Assembly: GCF_034008315.1 (NCBI RefSeq) | Contig: NZ_CP125377.1 | Coordinates: 5,210,501 to 5,274,500 of the forward strand | Reading direction: 5' to 3' | Source of the DNA: Pseudomonas sp. P8_241 | GTDB taxonomy: Bacteria; Pseudomonadota; Gammaproteobacteria; Pseudomonadales; Pseudomonadaceae | DNA length: 64,000 bases | Shown here: one piece after another, positions 27,693 to 38,793 of the stretch | Layout of the letters: every line of letters starts with the position of its first letter | Position numbering within the stretch: position 1 is the first letter of the stretch | The notes under the pieces: model-generated | The model's input: only the letters and a program-made list of their open reading frames with translations | Told to the model about the DNA's origin: nothing | Databases searched by the model: none | Translations under genes and position numbers: made by a program

Positions 27693-30335
27693 ATGCTCGC
27701 CAACTCGTCTGACCCAAAAGACCCCGTCACAGCGACACAACCGATCAAGGCTGAGCGTTTACGCCTGCTTGATCAGATCAGCAAGTACCGCCAACCCATC
27801 GGCCTGGCGGTCACACTTTTGCTGTTCACGATCGCTCTAATTGCCTGTCGACACTTGCTGAGCGAACTCGACCTCGACGCGCTGCACGACTCGATTCTCG
27901 AAGTTCCGCAACCGGCCTTGCTTGGCGCTCTGGGCGCAACCGTGGCGGGTTTCATCATTCTGCTGGGTTACGAGTGGTCCGCCAGCCGCTACGCTGGCGT
28001 CAGACTTGCACCCCGCACATTAGCGCTGGGGGGGTTCACGGCATTTGCCATCGGCAACGCCATCGGCCTTTCGATGTTGTCGGGCGGTTCGGTTCGCTAC
28101 CGCCTATATGCCCGTGATGGTGTAGGCGCGGCCGAAGTCGCCCGCATGACATTGTTTGCCAGCCTGTCGCTGGGCTGCGCCCTGCCCCCGCTGGCCGCAC
28201 TGGCAACCCTCAGCAACCTGCCTGCGGCTTCCGCCGCCCTGGGACTCTCCGCGACCCTCTTGGGCATCATTGCAACAGCCGTGCTGCTGCTGTTCTCGGT
28301 TCTGGCCATCGGGATCTACCGACGTCGCCTGCCGGAACAGCCTTTACCTGACAATCTGCTGGTCAAGATCGGACGCCGCACGTTGCGCCTGCCGGGTCGG
28401 CGCCTGACCTTCCTGCAATTGATCATCACCGCCCTGGACGTGGCCGCCGCCGCAACCGTGCTGTATCTCTTGTTGCCCGAAGCGCCACCATTCGGCGCAT
28501 TCCTGCTGGTGTATCTGCTGGCCCTGGCCGCCGGCGTGCTCAGCCATGTGCCGGGCGGTGTCGGCGTGTTCGAAGCGATCTTGCTGGCGGCTTTCTCCGA
28601 CACACTGGGCGCTGCGCCACTGGCCGCCGCCCTGCTGCTCTATCGCTTGATCTATGTCGTGCTGCCGCTGCTGATCGCTTGCCTGCTGCTGCTGATCAAC
28701 GAAGGTCAACGCCTGTTCCAGACGCGCCAGACCTTGCGCGCAGCTTCTGGCTTGGCCGCGCCGATCCTGGCGGTGCTGGTGTTCCTGTCCGGTGTGGTGC
28801 TGCTGTTCTCCGGGGCAACGCCGGAAATCGATACACGCCTGGAACACATCGGATTTCTGATCCCTCATCGTTTGGTCGATGCTTCGCACTTTGGCGCCAG
28901 CCTGATCGGTGTGCTGTGCCTGCTGCTGGCCCAAGGCTTGCGTCGTCGTCTGTCGGCTGCGTGGATGCTGACCACCATTCTGCTGCTGGTGGGCGCCCTG
29001 CTCTCGCTGCTCAAGGGTTTTGACTGGGAGGAAGCCAGCCTGATGGTGCTGACGGCGAGCCTGCTGGGGGTTTTCCGGCGTTCGTTCTATCGCCCGAGCC
29101 GCCTGACCGAATTGCCATTTTCGCCGCTTTATCTGGTCGCCAGCCTGTGCGTACTCGGTGCGTCCATGTGGCTGCTGCTGTTCGCCTATCAGGACGTTCC
29201 GTATAGCCATCAACTATGGTGGCAGTTCACCCTCGACGCCGATGCCCCACGCGGTTTGCGCTCGCTGCTCGGCGCGGCAGTGCTGTTGGTGGTGGTGTCC
29301 CTGACCTGGCTGCTGCGCACCGCTCGCCCGGTGATCCATCTACCGACACCTGAAGAGCTAGAGCGAGCGAGCAGGATCCTCATGGCCTCCGCGCAACCGG
29401 ACGGTGGCCTCGCGCTGACCGGTGACAAGGCGCTGCTGTTTCACCCTAACGACGAGGCGTTCCTGATGTACGCCCGCCGTGGCCGCAGCCTGGTGGCGCT
29501 GTATGACCCTATCGGACCTGGCCAGCAACGGGCCGAAATGATCTGGCAGTTCCGCGACCTGTGCGACATCCATCACGCCCGTCCCGTGTTTTATCAAGTA
29601 CGTGCGGAGAACCTTCCGTACTACATGGACATCGGCTTGACCGCGATCAAGCTCGGCGAAGAAGCCCGGGTCGACCTCAAGCGCTTTGATCTCGAAGCCA
29701 AGGGCAAAGAGATGAAGGACCTGCGCTACACCTGGAACCGCGGCACCCGTGACGGCTTGTCCCTGGAGATCCATGAGCCGGGGCAGGCACCGATGGATGA
29801 GCTCAAGGTCATTTCCGATGCCTGGCTGACCGGCAAGAACGTGCGCGAGAAAGGCTTCTCGCTCGGCCGCTTCAGCGATGACTATCTCAAGCATTTCCGC
29901 ATTGCAGTGATTCGTTTCGAAGGGCGCCCGGTGGCGTTCGCCAACCTGCTCGAGACCTACAACCATGACCTGGCCAGCCTCGACCTGATGCGAGCGCATC
30001 CGGAGGCCCCGAAACTGACCATGGAGTTCATGATGGTCGGCCTGATTCAACATTATAAAAATCATGGATACGCGCGTTTCAGCCTGGGCATGGTGCCGTT
30101 GTCGGGGTTGCAACCCCGTCGTGGCGCACCGTTGACCCAGCGCCTGGGCTCGATGGTATTCCGCCGTGGTGAGCAGCTCTACAACTTCCAAGGCTTGCGC
30201 CGCTTCAAAGACAAGTTCCAGCCTGACTGGGAACCCCGTTATATGGCCGTGCCCGCCGGACTCGATCCGCTGGTTGCCCTGGCCGACACTGCTGCCCTGA
30301 TCGCGGGCGGCTTGACTGGATTGGTGAAACGCTGA
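27693..30335 (+). CDS. mprF: MprF aminoacyl-phosphatidylglycerol synthase/flippase
   Basis: 880 residues from ATG 27693 (AAGAGGTG 6 bases upstream; a TTG one codon earlier is less likely). The N-terminal about 530 residues hold many membrane segments (flippase and lysyl-tRNA-synthase-like membrane domains). The C-terminal 330 residues are the DUF2156 GNAT-fold synthase (RYTWNRGTRDGLSLEI, YARFSLGMVPLSG), which transfers an amino acid from aminoacyl-tRNA to phosphatidylglycerol. In P. aeruginosa the orthologue makes alanyl-PG under acid stress. It overlaps the next gene by one base, the same arrangement as PA0920-PA0919. Confidence 0.93.
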   Translation: MLANSSDPKDPVTATQPIKAERLRLLDQISKYRQPIGLAVTLLLFTIALIACRHLLSELDLDALHDSILEVPQPALLGALGATVAGFIILLGYEWSASRYAGVRLAPRTLALGGFTAFAIGNAIGLSMLSGGSVRYRLYARDGVGAAEVARMTLFASLSLGCALPPLAALATLSNLPAASAALGLSATLLGIIATAVLLLFSVLAIGIYRRRLPEQPLPDNLLVKIGRRTLRLPGRRLTFLQLIITALDVAAAATVLYLLLPEAPPFGAFLLVYLLALAAGVLSHVPGGVGVFEAILLAAFSDTLGAAPLAAALLLYRLIYVVLPLLIACLLLLINEGQRLFQTRQTLRAASGLAAPILAVLVFLSGVVLLFSGATPEIDTRLEHIGFLIPHRLVDASHFGASLIGVLCLLLAQGLRRRLSAAWMLTTILLLVGALLSLLKGFDWEEASLMVLTASLLGVFRRSFYRPSRLTELPFSPLYLVASLCVLGASMWLLLFAYQDVPYSHQLWWQFTLDADAPRGLRSLLGAAVLLVVVSLTWLLRTARPVIHLPTPEELERASRILMASAQPDGGLALTGDKALLFHPNDEAFLMYARRGRSLVALYDPIGPGQQRAEMIWQFRDLCDIHHARPVFYQVRAENLPYYMDIGLTAIKLGEEARVDLKRFDLEAKGKEMKDLRYTWNRGTRDGLSLEIHEPGQAPMDELKVISDAWLTGKNVREKGFSLGRFSDDYLKHFRIAVIRFEGRPVAFANLLETYNHDLASLDLMRAHPEAPKLTMEFMMVGLIQHYKNHGYARFSLGMVPLSGLQPRRGAPLTQRLGSMVFRRGEQLYNFQGLRRFKDKFQPDWEPRYMAVPAGLDPLVALADTAALIAGGLTGLVKR

Positions 30336-31639
30336 TGATTCAACGCTCCCTGAAGTACATCCTGGCGGTACTGATTGTGCTGGCCGTGATTCTCGGTGGC
30401 GGTTTCTGGTACCTCAAACGCCCGGCACCGGAACCGACCCTGGAACAACTCACACCGGCCGATGGCGCCGTCATGACCCGCGTTACCCCCGGCACGACGC
30501 CCAAGGCTCAGGTGCTGGTGGCGGTCAATGATGACCAGAAGCTCAATGACAAACAATTGACCACCCTGAGCCGTAGCGCTTCAGCGCAAATCGTCCAGGT
30601 GATCCTGCCCAAGGACTGCCTGCTGCAAAGTCGCGCCCTGCAAGCCGGCCTGCGCGAATTGAAAGGCCCGGCAACCCTGGTCAGCGGTATTGGCCCTGGC
30701 GCCGTGCTCGCCTGGCGCTGGTTGTCGGAGCAGAAGAACGACAAGGCCCAGGCGGTTTCTGTGGACCTGGCCCTGGAAAAACCCGGCGGTTGCACCCACC
30801 TGTTACCGAAAAGTGCTGCCCACGGTCACTGGCTGGTAGCGTGGAATGACAACCCGGACGATACCAGTGCCGGCTTCGTGCGTGACCAGCCCAACGCCGA
30901 AACCAGCATCAGCGACTACGACATCAACCTGCCGCAAGTGCTGAACAACGAACTGCGCAAGATCCTCGTCGGCGGTGACAAAGCCGCTGGCGGCCTGCAG
31001 ATCCCGGTGGTCGAAGTGCCAGCGGGTCAGGCCAAGGACACCGTGACCCTGTTCCTGTCCGGTGACGGCGGCTGGCGCGACCTCGACCGCGACGTAGCTG
31101 GCGAAATGGCGAAGATCGGCTATCCGGTGGTCGGCATCGACACCCTGCGCTATTACTGGCAACACAAAAGCCCTGAACAAAGCGCGCTGGACCTGGCCGA
31201 ACTGATGCAGCATTACCGGCAGAAATGGGGCACCAAGCGCTTCATCCTGACTGGCTACTCGTTCGGTGCGGACGTCCTGCCGGCTATCTACAACCGTCTG
31301 GCCGAATCGGAACAGCAGCGTGTCGACGCGATCATCCTGCTGGCTTTCGCCCGCACCGGCAGCTTCGAAATCGAAGTCGAAGGCTGGCTCGGCAACGCCG
31401 GCAAAGAAGCCGCCACCGGCCCGGAAATGGCCAAGCTGCCAGCCGCCAAAGTGGTGTGCATCTACGGTGAAGAAGAAAGCGACGAGAGTGGCTGCACCGA
31501 CAAGACTGCGGTGGGCGAAGCCATCAAGCTGCCTGGCGGCCACCACTTCGACGAGAACTACCCGGCGCTGGCCCAGCGCCTGGTGGATGTGATCGAGAAG
31601 CGTCAGGCGAAGGAAGCCGAAGCGAGCGCTCAAGAGTGA
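30335..31639 (+). CDS. AcvB/VirJ-family alanyl-phosphatidylglycerol hydrolase
   Basis: 434 residues. An N-terminal membrane anchor or signal (YILAVLIVLAVILGGGFWYL) exports it to the periplasm. Two domains follow; the C-terminal one is an alpha/beta hydrolase with GYSFGAD as the nucleophile elbow (Ser in GXSXG) and LFLSGDGGW earlier. The P. aeruginosa orthologue PA0919 removes alanine from alanyl-PG, so this gene and mprF form a synthesis/turnover pair. The ATG overlaps the mprF stop by one base. Confidence 0.88.
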   Translation: MIQRSLKYILAVLIVLAVILGGGFWYLKRPAPEPTLEQLTPADGAVMTRVTPGTTPKAQVLVAVNDDQKLNDKQLTTLSRSASAQIVQVILPKDCLLQSRALQAGLRELKGPATLVSGIGPGAVLAWRWLSEQKNDKAQAVSVDLALEKPGGCTHLLPKSAAHGHWLVAWNDNPDDTSAGFVRDQPNAETSISDYDINLPQVLNNELRKILVGGDKAAGGLQIPVVEVPAGQAKDTVTLFLSGDGGWRDLDRDVAGEMAKIGYPVVGIDTLRYYWQHKSPEQSALDLAELMQHYRQKWGTKRFILTGYSFGADVLPAIYNRLAESEQQRVDAIILLAFARTGSFEIEVEGWLGNAGKEAATGPEMAKLPAAKVVCIYGEEESDESGCTDKTAVGEAIKLPGGHHFDENYPALAQRLVDVIEKRQAKEAEASAQE

Positions 31640-31655
31640 CCTGATAGAGCCTCCC

Positions 31656-31733
31656 AAAAAGATCGCAGCCTTCGGCAGCTCCCACATGGAGCGGCGTACG
31701 CCCCGTAGGAGTTGCCGAAGGCTGCGATCTTTT
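31656..31733. repeat. REP pair (GATCGCAGCC type)
   Basis: AAAAAGATCGCAGCCTTCGG and an inverted copy with few differences lie between convergent acvB-like and kup genes. Confidence 0.88.
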
Positions 31734-31740
31734 GAACACA

Positions 31741-31780
31741 AAAAAGCCCCCGCTGCCGCAATGGCAACGGGGGCTATTTG
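31741..31780 (-). terminator. Terminator of kup
   Basis: On the minus strand AGCCCCCGTTGCC ATT GCGGCAGCGGGGGCT is followed by a T run. It directly follows the kup stop. Confidence 0.85.
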
Positions 31781-31787
31781 TTGGGGC

Positions 31788-33689
31788 TTACATCTCCACC
31801 TGCGTCCCCAGCTCAATCACCCGATTCAGCGGCAGATTGAAGAAGCGCAAATTGCCATTGGCGTTCTGCAACATGAAAGCAAACAGCGCCTCGCGCCAGC
31901 GGGACATGCCTTCGAGCTTGGAGGCAATAACCGTCTCACGGCTGAGGAAATACGTGGTGCGCATCGGGCTGAAGTCCAACTCGTCGAGGTGGCACAGTTT
32001 CAACGCTTTGGGTACATCCGGCTCGTCGGTGAAGCCAAAGTGCAGGATGACCCGGAAGAAGCCTTCACCGTAGGAATCGACTTCAAAGCGCCGGGACGGT
32101 GGCACCCGCGGGATGTCCTCGTACACCACCGTCAGCAACACCACTTGCTCGTGCAGCACCTGGTTGTGCAACAGGTTGTGCAACAGCGCATGGGGCACGG
32201 CATCCGGTCGCGCCGTCAGGAATACGGCAGTGCCCTGAACACGGTGCGGCGGCTGTACGGCGATACTGCTGATGAAGATCGGCAGCGGCAATCCACCCTC
32301 ATCGATACGATCGACCAGCAACTGCTTGCCACGCTTCCAGGTGGTCATCAGCACGAACAGCGCGAGACCGGCGATCACCGGAAACGCACCGCCCTGAACG
32401 ATTTTCGGCACGTTGGCGGCGAAGTACAAACCGTCGACCAACACGAAGCCCAACAGAACCGGCACCACCAGGACTGGCGGCCACTTCCACAGCAGCAAAA
32501 TCACTGCCGACACCAGAATGCTGGTCATCAGCATGGTCCCGGTCACGGCCACGCCATAGGCCGAAGCCAGAGCACCAGAGGATTCAAAGCCCAGCACCAG
32601 CAGGACCACGCCGACCATCAGCGCCCAGTTGACCGCACCGATGTAGATCTGGCCCTGCTCGGCGCTTGAGGTGTGCTGGATGTGCATTCGCGGAATGTAA
32701 CCGAGCTGGATCGCCTGACGGGTCAGGGAGAACGCACCGGAAATCACCGCTTGCGAGGCAATGACCGTCGCCAGGGTCGACAGCCCCACCAGCGGGATCA
32801 ACGCCCAGCTTGGCGCCAGCAGATAGAACGGGTTGCGGGCCGCTTCCGGGTCACCGAGCAGCAAGGCACCCTGACCGAAATAGTTCAGCACCAGCGCCGG
32901 CAGCACGAGGATGAACCACGCACGGGCAATCGGTTTACGGCCGAAGTGGCCCATGTCCGCGTACAGCGCTTCGGCACCGGTCAATGCCAGCACCACGGCG
33001 CCAAGTATCGCCACGCCCATGCCCGGATGCACGATGAAAAAGCGCACACCCCACGCCGGGTTCATCGCTTGCAACACTTCCGGGTGCTGAATGATGCCGT
33101 AGACGCCCAGTGCGCCCAGCACCAGAAACCAGGTGACCATGATCGGCCCGAACAGAATGCCAATCCGCGCCGTGCCGTGACGCTGGATCAGAAACAGCGC
33201 GACCAACACCACCAATGACAGCGGCACCACCCAATGGTCGATACCATCGAACGCCAGCCCCAGGCCTTCAATCGCCGAGAGCACGGAAATCGCCGGGGTG
33301 ATCATGCTGTCGCCATAGAACAGCGCCGCACCAATCAGCCCGCAGACCACCAGAAAGCCGCGCAGTTTGGCATGCCCCGCCGCCGCTCGCCGGGCCAGCG
33401 CGGTCAAGGCCATGATCCCGCCTTCACCCTGGTTGTCGGCGCGCAGGACAAACATCATGTACTTGATCGACACGACCCAGATCAGCGACCAGAAGATCAG
33501 TGCCAGAATCCCCAGCACGCCGTCGTGGTTGACCGGTACGCCATAGCCGCCGGAAAACACTTCCTTGAGGGTGTACAACGGACTGGTGCCGATGTCGCCA
33601 TATACCACCCCGACTGCGGCGACCAGCATGCCGATCGGTTTCGCCGCCGAATGCTCGGCGCCCGCAGCCTGACTACTTGCCTGACCCAT
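31788..33689 (-). CDS. kup: Kup-type potassium uptake transporter
   Basis: 633 residues, with about 12 hydrophobic segments in the first 440 and a cytoplasmic C-terminal domain. [18 protein letters not shown] near the N-terminus is the family hallmark. Low-affinity K+/H+ symporter of the inner membrane. The gene lies between acvB and rimO as in P. aeruginosa (PA0917). Confidence 0.95.
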   Translation of the reverse strand: MGQASSQAAGAEHSAAKPIGMLVAAVGVVYGDIGTSPLYTLKEVFSGGYGVPVNHDGVLGILALIFWSLIWVVSIKYMMFVLRADNQGEGGIMALTALARRAAAGHAKLRGFLVVCGLIGAALFYGDSMITPAISVLSAIEGLGLAFDGIDHWVVPLSLVVLVALFLIQRHGTARIGILFGPIMVTWFLVLGALGVYGIIQHPEVLQAMNPAWGVRFFIVHPGMGVAILGAVVLALTGAEALYADMGHFGRKPIARAWFILVLPALVLNYFGQGALLLGDPEAARNPFYLLAPSWALIPLVGLSTLATVIASQAVISGAFSLTRQAIQLGYIPRMHIQHTSSAEQGQIYIGAVNWALMVGVVLLVLGFESSGALASAYGVAVTGTMLMTSILVSAVILLLWKWPPVLVVPVLLGFVLVDGLYFAANVPKIVQGGAFPVIAGLALFVLMTTWKRGKQLLVDRIDEGGLPLPIFISSIAVQPPHRVQGTAVFLTARPDAVPHALLHNLLHNQVLHEQVVLLTVVYEDIPRVPPSRRFEVDSYGEGFFRVILHFGFTDEPDVPKALKLCHLDELDFSPMRTTYFLSRETVIASKLEGMSRWREALFAFMLQNANGNLRFFNLPLNRVIELGTQVEM

Positions 33690-33980
33690 CCACCACTCCT
33701 ACTACCCAGACCCGGGCTTCTTTGAAAGAAGCACTATGCTTTGAGGTGCAGCATGCGCTGTTTTACTTCAGGTTACAGACGAATTATTGACTGTAAAAAA
33801 TCGGTAAACCCCAACGGCGCGAAGCATAGCGCAGCACTCGTCGTATTTCCCTGCATAAAGCTGGTCAAGTGAACGACTCATCGCTAGAATTGCGCACTTT
33901 TTGATCAGAGGCGCACTTCAAGCGCCCGTCCGTCGGTTTGCCCTACGCGGCAGCGGCGTCACAAAACACCGAGGTTAGAC
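33690..33980. other. Divergent intergenic region kup/rimO
   Basis: About 290 bases with no gene. It includes a long AT-rich stretch near 33760-33810 and must hold both promoters. I see no clear operator. Confidence 0.5.
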
Positions 33981-35318
<1,338 letters not shown>

Positions 35319-35333
35319 ACGCAAAAAATACAC

Positions 35334-35370
35334 AACGCCCCGCTCTCTTGACGAGATGCGGGGCTTTTTT
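35334..35370 (+). terminator. Terminator of rimO
   Basis: GCCCCGC TCTCTTGACGAGAT GCGGGGC TTTTTT; the loop can pair further (CTCT/AGAT side). Confidence 0.93.
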
Positions 35371-35429
35371 ACGGCTATCGTTTGAGGTTGAAAGGATTCT
35401 CATCAATCACGCATATAGGGCAGACAGGC

Positions 35430-35909
35430 ATGCGTCAGCATTCGGTCATCCACACGCCGAAACAAAGCGATTACGAAGAACTGACCCGGGTCTGGGAGGC
35501 GTCCGTGCGTGCCACCCATGACTTTCTGCCGGACAGCTACATCAACCTGCTGAAAAACCTGGTACTGACCCGCTACCTGGATGCAGTGATGTTGATCTGC
35601 ACAAAGGATTCGGACCAGCGCATCACCGGGTTTGCCGGAGTCGCGGCGGGCAAGATCGAAATGCTTTTCATCGAGCCGACGTATCGCGGCCAGGGCCTTG
35701 GCAAACGGTTACTGCGTTATGCCCTGGAAAACCTCAACGCCGATCAACTGGACGTCAACGAGCAGAACCCGCAAGCCCTGGGCTTTTATTTCAAGCTAGG
35801 GTTTGAAGTAATCGGTCGCTCTGAAGTCGATGGCATGGGGCAGCCGTATCCGTTGTTGCGCATGCGCATGCGCATGCGCCAGCCGCAACTATTGACGCGC
35901 AATGGCTGA
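35430..35909 (+). CDS. GNAT-family acetyltransferase
   Basis: 159 residues from ATG 35430. The acetyl-CoA-binding segment is YRGQGLGKRLLRYAL (Q/R-x-x-G-x-G/A) and the later NPQALGFYFKLGFEV motif is typical of GNAT motif B. Substrate unknown. The last residues (RMRMRMR) come from a GCATGC hexamer repeat at 35859-35880 that may be prone to slippage. Confidence 0.88.
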   Translation: MRQHSVIHTPKQSDYEELTRVWEASVRATHDFLPDSYINLLKNLVLTRYLDAVMLICTKDSDQRITGFAGVAAGKIEMLFIEPTYRGQGLGKRLLRYALENLNADQLDVNEQNPQALGFYFKLGFEVIGRSEVDGMGQPYPLLRMRMRMRQPQLLTRNG

Positions 35910-36005
35910 CACGCACCGACTAAAAACTCTACGGTGCAAATGGAGCCGGGATTAACCGGCGCCAGGCAGGTACAATGCCCACCCCCTTTTTGTTACGGCC
36001 CTGAC

Positions 36006-36716
36006 ATGACTGACCCGATTCGTCTCTCCAAACGCCTCATCGAACTCGTCGGCTGCTCCCGTCGGGAGGCTGAGCTGTTCATTGAGGGCGGCTGGGTCAC
36101 CGTCGACGGCGAAGTCATCGACGAGCCGCAGTTCAAGGTCGACAACCAGAAAGTCGAACTGGACCCGGAAGCCAAGGCCACCGCGCCCGAGCCGGTGACC
36201 CTGCTGCTCAACGTGCCTGCCGGCATGGACGCAGATACCGCCATGGCCAGCATCAGCGCCGAGACCCTCAGCGAAGAGCACCGCTACGGCAAACGTCCGC
36301 TGCGGGGCCACTTCCTGCGCTTGACCGCCAGCACCGACCTGCAGGCCAATGCCAGCGGTCTGCTGGTGTTTACTCAGGACTGGAAAATCCTGCGCAAACT
36401 CACCGCCGACTCGAACAAGATCGAGCAGGAGTACGTCGTCGAAGTCGAAGGCGAGATGGTGGCACACGGCCTCAATCGCTTGAACCACGGCCTGACCTAC
36501 AAAGGCAAAGAGCTACCGGCGGTCAAGGCCAGTTGGCAGAACGAAAACCGTCTGCGCTTCGCCATGAAAAACCCGCAGCCGGGCATCATCGCCCTGCTCT
36601 GCCAGGCTGTCGGCCTGAAGGTCATCGGTATCCGCCGCATCCGCATCGGCGGCGTGTCCATCGGCAAAGTGCCGCTAGGGCAATGGCGCTACCTGTCCGG
36701 CAAAGAGAAGTTCTAA
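36006..36716 (+). CDS. S4-domain pseudouridine-synthase-like protein with substituted catalytic Asp
   Basis: 236 residues from ATG 36006. An N-terminal S4 RNA-binding domain (LSKRLIELVGCSRREAELFI) is followed by a RsuA/RluB/E/F-type catalytic domain. The active-site loop, normally GRLDxxTxGLL, reads STDLQANASGLLVFT, so Gln113 stands where the universally conserved catalytic Asp should be and the Arg is replaced by Asp111. The later YVVEVEGE, LRFAMKNPQPG and QWRYLSGKE segments are intact. The substitution may abolish pseudouridylation and leave an RNA-binding or chaperone role. The start lacks a clear ribosome-binding site. Confidence 0.85.
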   Translation: MTDPIRLSKRLIELVGCSRREAELFIEGGWVTVDGEVIDEPQFKVDNQKVELDPEAKATAPEPVTLLLNVPAGMDADTAMASISAETLSEEHRYGKRPLRGHFLRLTASTDLQANASGLLVFTQDWKILRKLTADSNKIEQEYVVEVEGEMVAHGLNRLNHGLTYKGKELPAVKASWQNENRLRFAMKNPQPGIIALLCQAVGLKVIGIRRIRIGGVSIGKVPLGQWRYLSGKEKF

Positions 36717-36791
36717 GGCTTCTTTTGCCGCCACACATTTCGGCGCCGCGCCTGGCCGCGACGCCCACAGCTGAATATCAGGACTGCCCAC

Positions 36792-37262
36792 ATGATTCAT
36801 AACGACGTACTGCGCAGCGTGCGCTACATGCTCGACATCAGCGACAAGAAAGTCATCGAGATCATCAAGCTCGGCGGCATGGACGTGACCCTGCCGGACC
36901 TTTTGACCTACCTCGACAAGAAAGAGGAAGACGAGGAAGGCTTTGTCCGCTGCCCGGATGAAGTCATGGCGCATTTCCTCGACGGTCTGGTGATCTTCAA
37001 GCGTGGCAAGGACGAAAGCCGTCCGCCGCAGCCGATCGAAGTGCCGGTGACCAACAACATCATCCTGAAGAAGCTGCGCGTCGCTTTCGAACTGAAAGAA
37101 GACGACATGCACGCGATCCTCAAGGCAGCCGAATTCCCGGTGTCCAAGCCAGAACTGAGCGCGCTGTTCCGCAAGTTCGGCCACACCAACTATCGTCCGT
37201 GCGGCGACCAGTTGCTGCGCAACTTCCTCAAGGGCCTGACTCTGCGCGTGCGCCCGCAATAA
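36792..37262 (+). CDS. DUF1456 family protein (YehS-like)
   Basis: 156 residues made of two similar DUF1456 repeats of about 70 residues: the first begins NDVLRSVRYMLDISDKKVIE, the second NNIILKKLRVAFELKEDDMH. E. coli YehS has the same build. Helical, soluble, function unknown. AGGA lies upstream of the ATG. Confidence 0.9.
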   Translation: MIHNDVLRSVRYMLDISDKKVIEIIKLGGMDVTLPDLLTYLDKKEEDEEGFVRCPDEVMAHFLDGLVIFKRGKDESRPPQPIEVPVTNNIILKKLRVAFELKEDDMHAILKAAEFPVSKPELSALFRKFGHTNYRPCGDQLLRNFLKGLTLRVRPQ

Positions 37263-37275
37263 GCGGATGGCCTGT

Positions 37276-37430
37276 TCAGGAGCCGGCTTGCCGGCGAAGG
37301 ACCCCATAACGTCGCGTTGATCCAACCGATCCGCGCAATCGTTAACGACCATCGCTGGCAAGCCAGCTCCTACGAAGAGCGTGCGAGGCATGATTTCCTG
37401 TAGGAGCCGGCTTGCCGGCGAAGGCGGCCT
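37276..37430. repeat. Cluster of three REP units (GGAGCCGGCTTGCCGGCGAAGG type)
   Basis: Two direct copies of GGAGCCGGCTTGCCGGCGAAGG (near 37280 and 37405) flank an inverted copy (CTGGCAAGCCAGCTCCTACG, near 37356). They occupy most of the 294-base gap between the DUF1456 gene and the convergent sigma-factor gene. The remaining 37431-37556 shows nothing recognisable. Confidence 0.8.
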
Positions 37431-37556
37431 CGAACAACGCTTGCTCCGTGAGGTTCAAGCGGTATCTACCAAGAGCCGCCAATCCGCCGCGCATCATCAA
37501 CATCGGCTAGCTACGGTGGGTTCAGCCTCTAACCCGATGAGGCGGCTTGAGCGACG

Positions 37557-38792
37557 TCACTCCAGTGTCTTGAGCCGCCCTTCGATAAATCGCCTCTCGG
37601 GCGCCTGCTGAGTCAATTCCAGCGCCCGTTCCCACGCCGCCCGTGCCTCGTCGAACCGACCCAGTTGCCGGCAAAACTCCGCCCGCGCCGAATGCGCCAA
37701 GTGGTAATCCTGTAAATCTCCCCGCGAAAGAATTCGCTCGACCAGCGTCAGCCCCGCCAACGGCCCATCGCGTCGCGCCAATGCCGCAGCCCGGTTCAAC
37801 TCGACGACCGGCGATGGCACCGCTCGCAGCAGCACGTCATACAGACCGACGATCTGCGGCCAGTCGGTTTGCTCCGCCGTCGACGCTTCGGCATGTACTG
37901 CCGCAATCGCCGCTTGCAGGCAATAGGGCCCAAAACGCCCAAGGGTCAGCGCCCGTTCAATCAAGGCACAGCCCTCGGCAATCAGGTCGGCGTCCCATAA
38001 CGCACGGTCCTGCTCGTCCAGCACGATCAACTCGCCGCTGGCGCAGGTTCTGGCTGGCCGCCGCGACTCGTGCAACAGCATCAGCGCCAACAGCCCCATC
38101 ACTTCGGGGTCTGGCAACAACTCCATTAACAATCGCCCAAGACGAATGGCTTCCCGAGTCAAATCTTCACGAATCAGCGACTCGCCGACAGACGCCGAAT
38201 ACCCCTCGTTGAACACCAGGTAAATCACCCGCAACACGCTGTCGAGGCGCTCGGGCAGTTCGGCAAGACTGGGCACCTGATAAGGGATTTTCGCGTCGCG
38301 GATCTTCGCCTTGGCGCGCACGATGCGCTGGGCAATGGTGGCCGGTGCCGAAAGGAACGCGCGGGCGATTTCTTCAGTGGTCAGGTCACAAACTTCCCGC
38401 AGCGTCAGCGGCACCTGCGCATCCGATGCGAGGGCCGGGTGACAGCAGGTGAAGATCAAACGCAGGCGGTCGTCTTCCACATCTTCTCCACTCCAGTCGG
38501 CCTGCTCCAGCGCTTCCAGTTGCGCCACCAGCAGCGGCCGAGATGCCGCAAACCTTGCGCTTCGACGCAAGGCATCAATGGCCTTGAAGCGCCCGGTGGA
38601 GACCAGCCAGGCGCGAGGATTTTCCGGCACACCATCACGCTGCCAGCGCTCGACCGCGATGAAAAACGCTTCATGCAAGGCCTCCTCAGCGAGGTCGAAA
38701 TCGCCAAGCAAGCGAATCAGCGTCGCCAGAATGCGCCGCGACTCCTGGCGATAAACCCGCTCGACCTGCGCCTGCACCGGTAACCCTGGCAT
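37557..38792 (-). CDS. ECF42-type RNA polymerase sigma factor
   Basis: 411 residues. Sigma region 2 (about 10-80, LIRLLGDFDLAEEALHEAFF) and region 4 (about 110-165, LTLREVCDLTTEEIARAFL) are followed by a long C-terminal TPR-like domain (about 180-400). This architecture, together with the adjacent DGPF-domain protein, is the ECF42 group, which lacks a classical anti-sigma factor and seems to be controlled through its own C-terminal extension. Promoter targets usually include the dgpf gene itself. It begins one base after the DGPF gene stop. Confidence 0.9.
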   Translation of the reverse strand: MPGLPVQAQVERVYRQESRRILATLIRLLGDFDLAEEALHEAFFIAVERWQRDGVPENPRAWLVSTGRFKAIDALRRSARFAASRPLLVAQLEALEQADWSGEDVEDDRLRLIFTCCHPALASDAQVPLTLREVCDLTTEEIARAFLSAPATIAQRIVRAKAKIRDAKIPYQVPSLAELPERLDSVLRVIYLVFNEGYSASVGESLIREDLTREAIRLGRLLMELLPDPEVMGLLALMLLHESRRPARTCASGELIVLDEQDRALWDADLIAEGCALIERALTLGRFGPYCLQAAIAAVHAEASTAEQTDWPQIVGLYDVLLRAVPSPVVELNRAAALARRDGPLAGLTLVERILSRGDLQDYHLAHSARAEFCRQLGRFDEARAAWERALELTQQAPERRFIEGRLKTLE

Positions 38793-38793
38793 C

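Noticed and set aside
27482..27712. 76-codon frame upstream of mprF
   Set aside because: It overlaps the mprF start, has no ribosome-binding site and an unconvincing protein.
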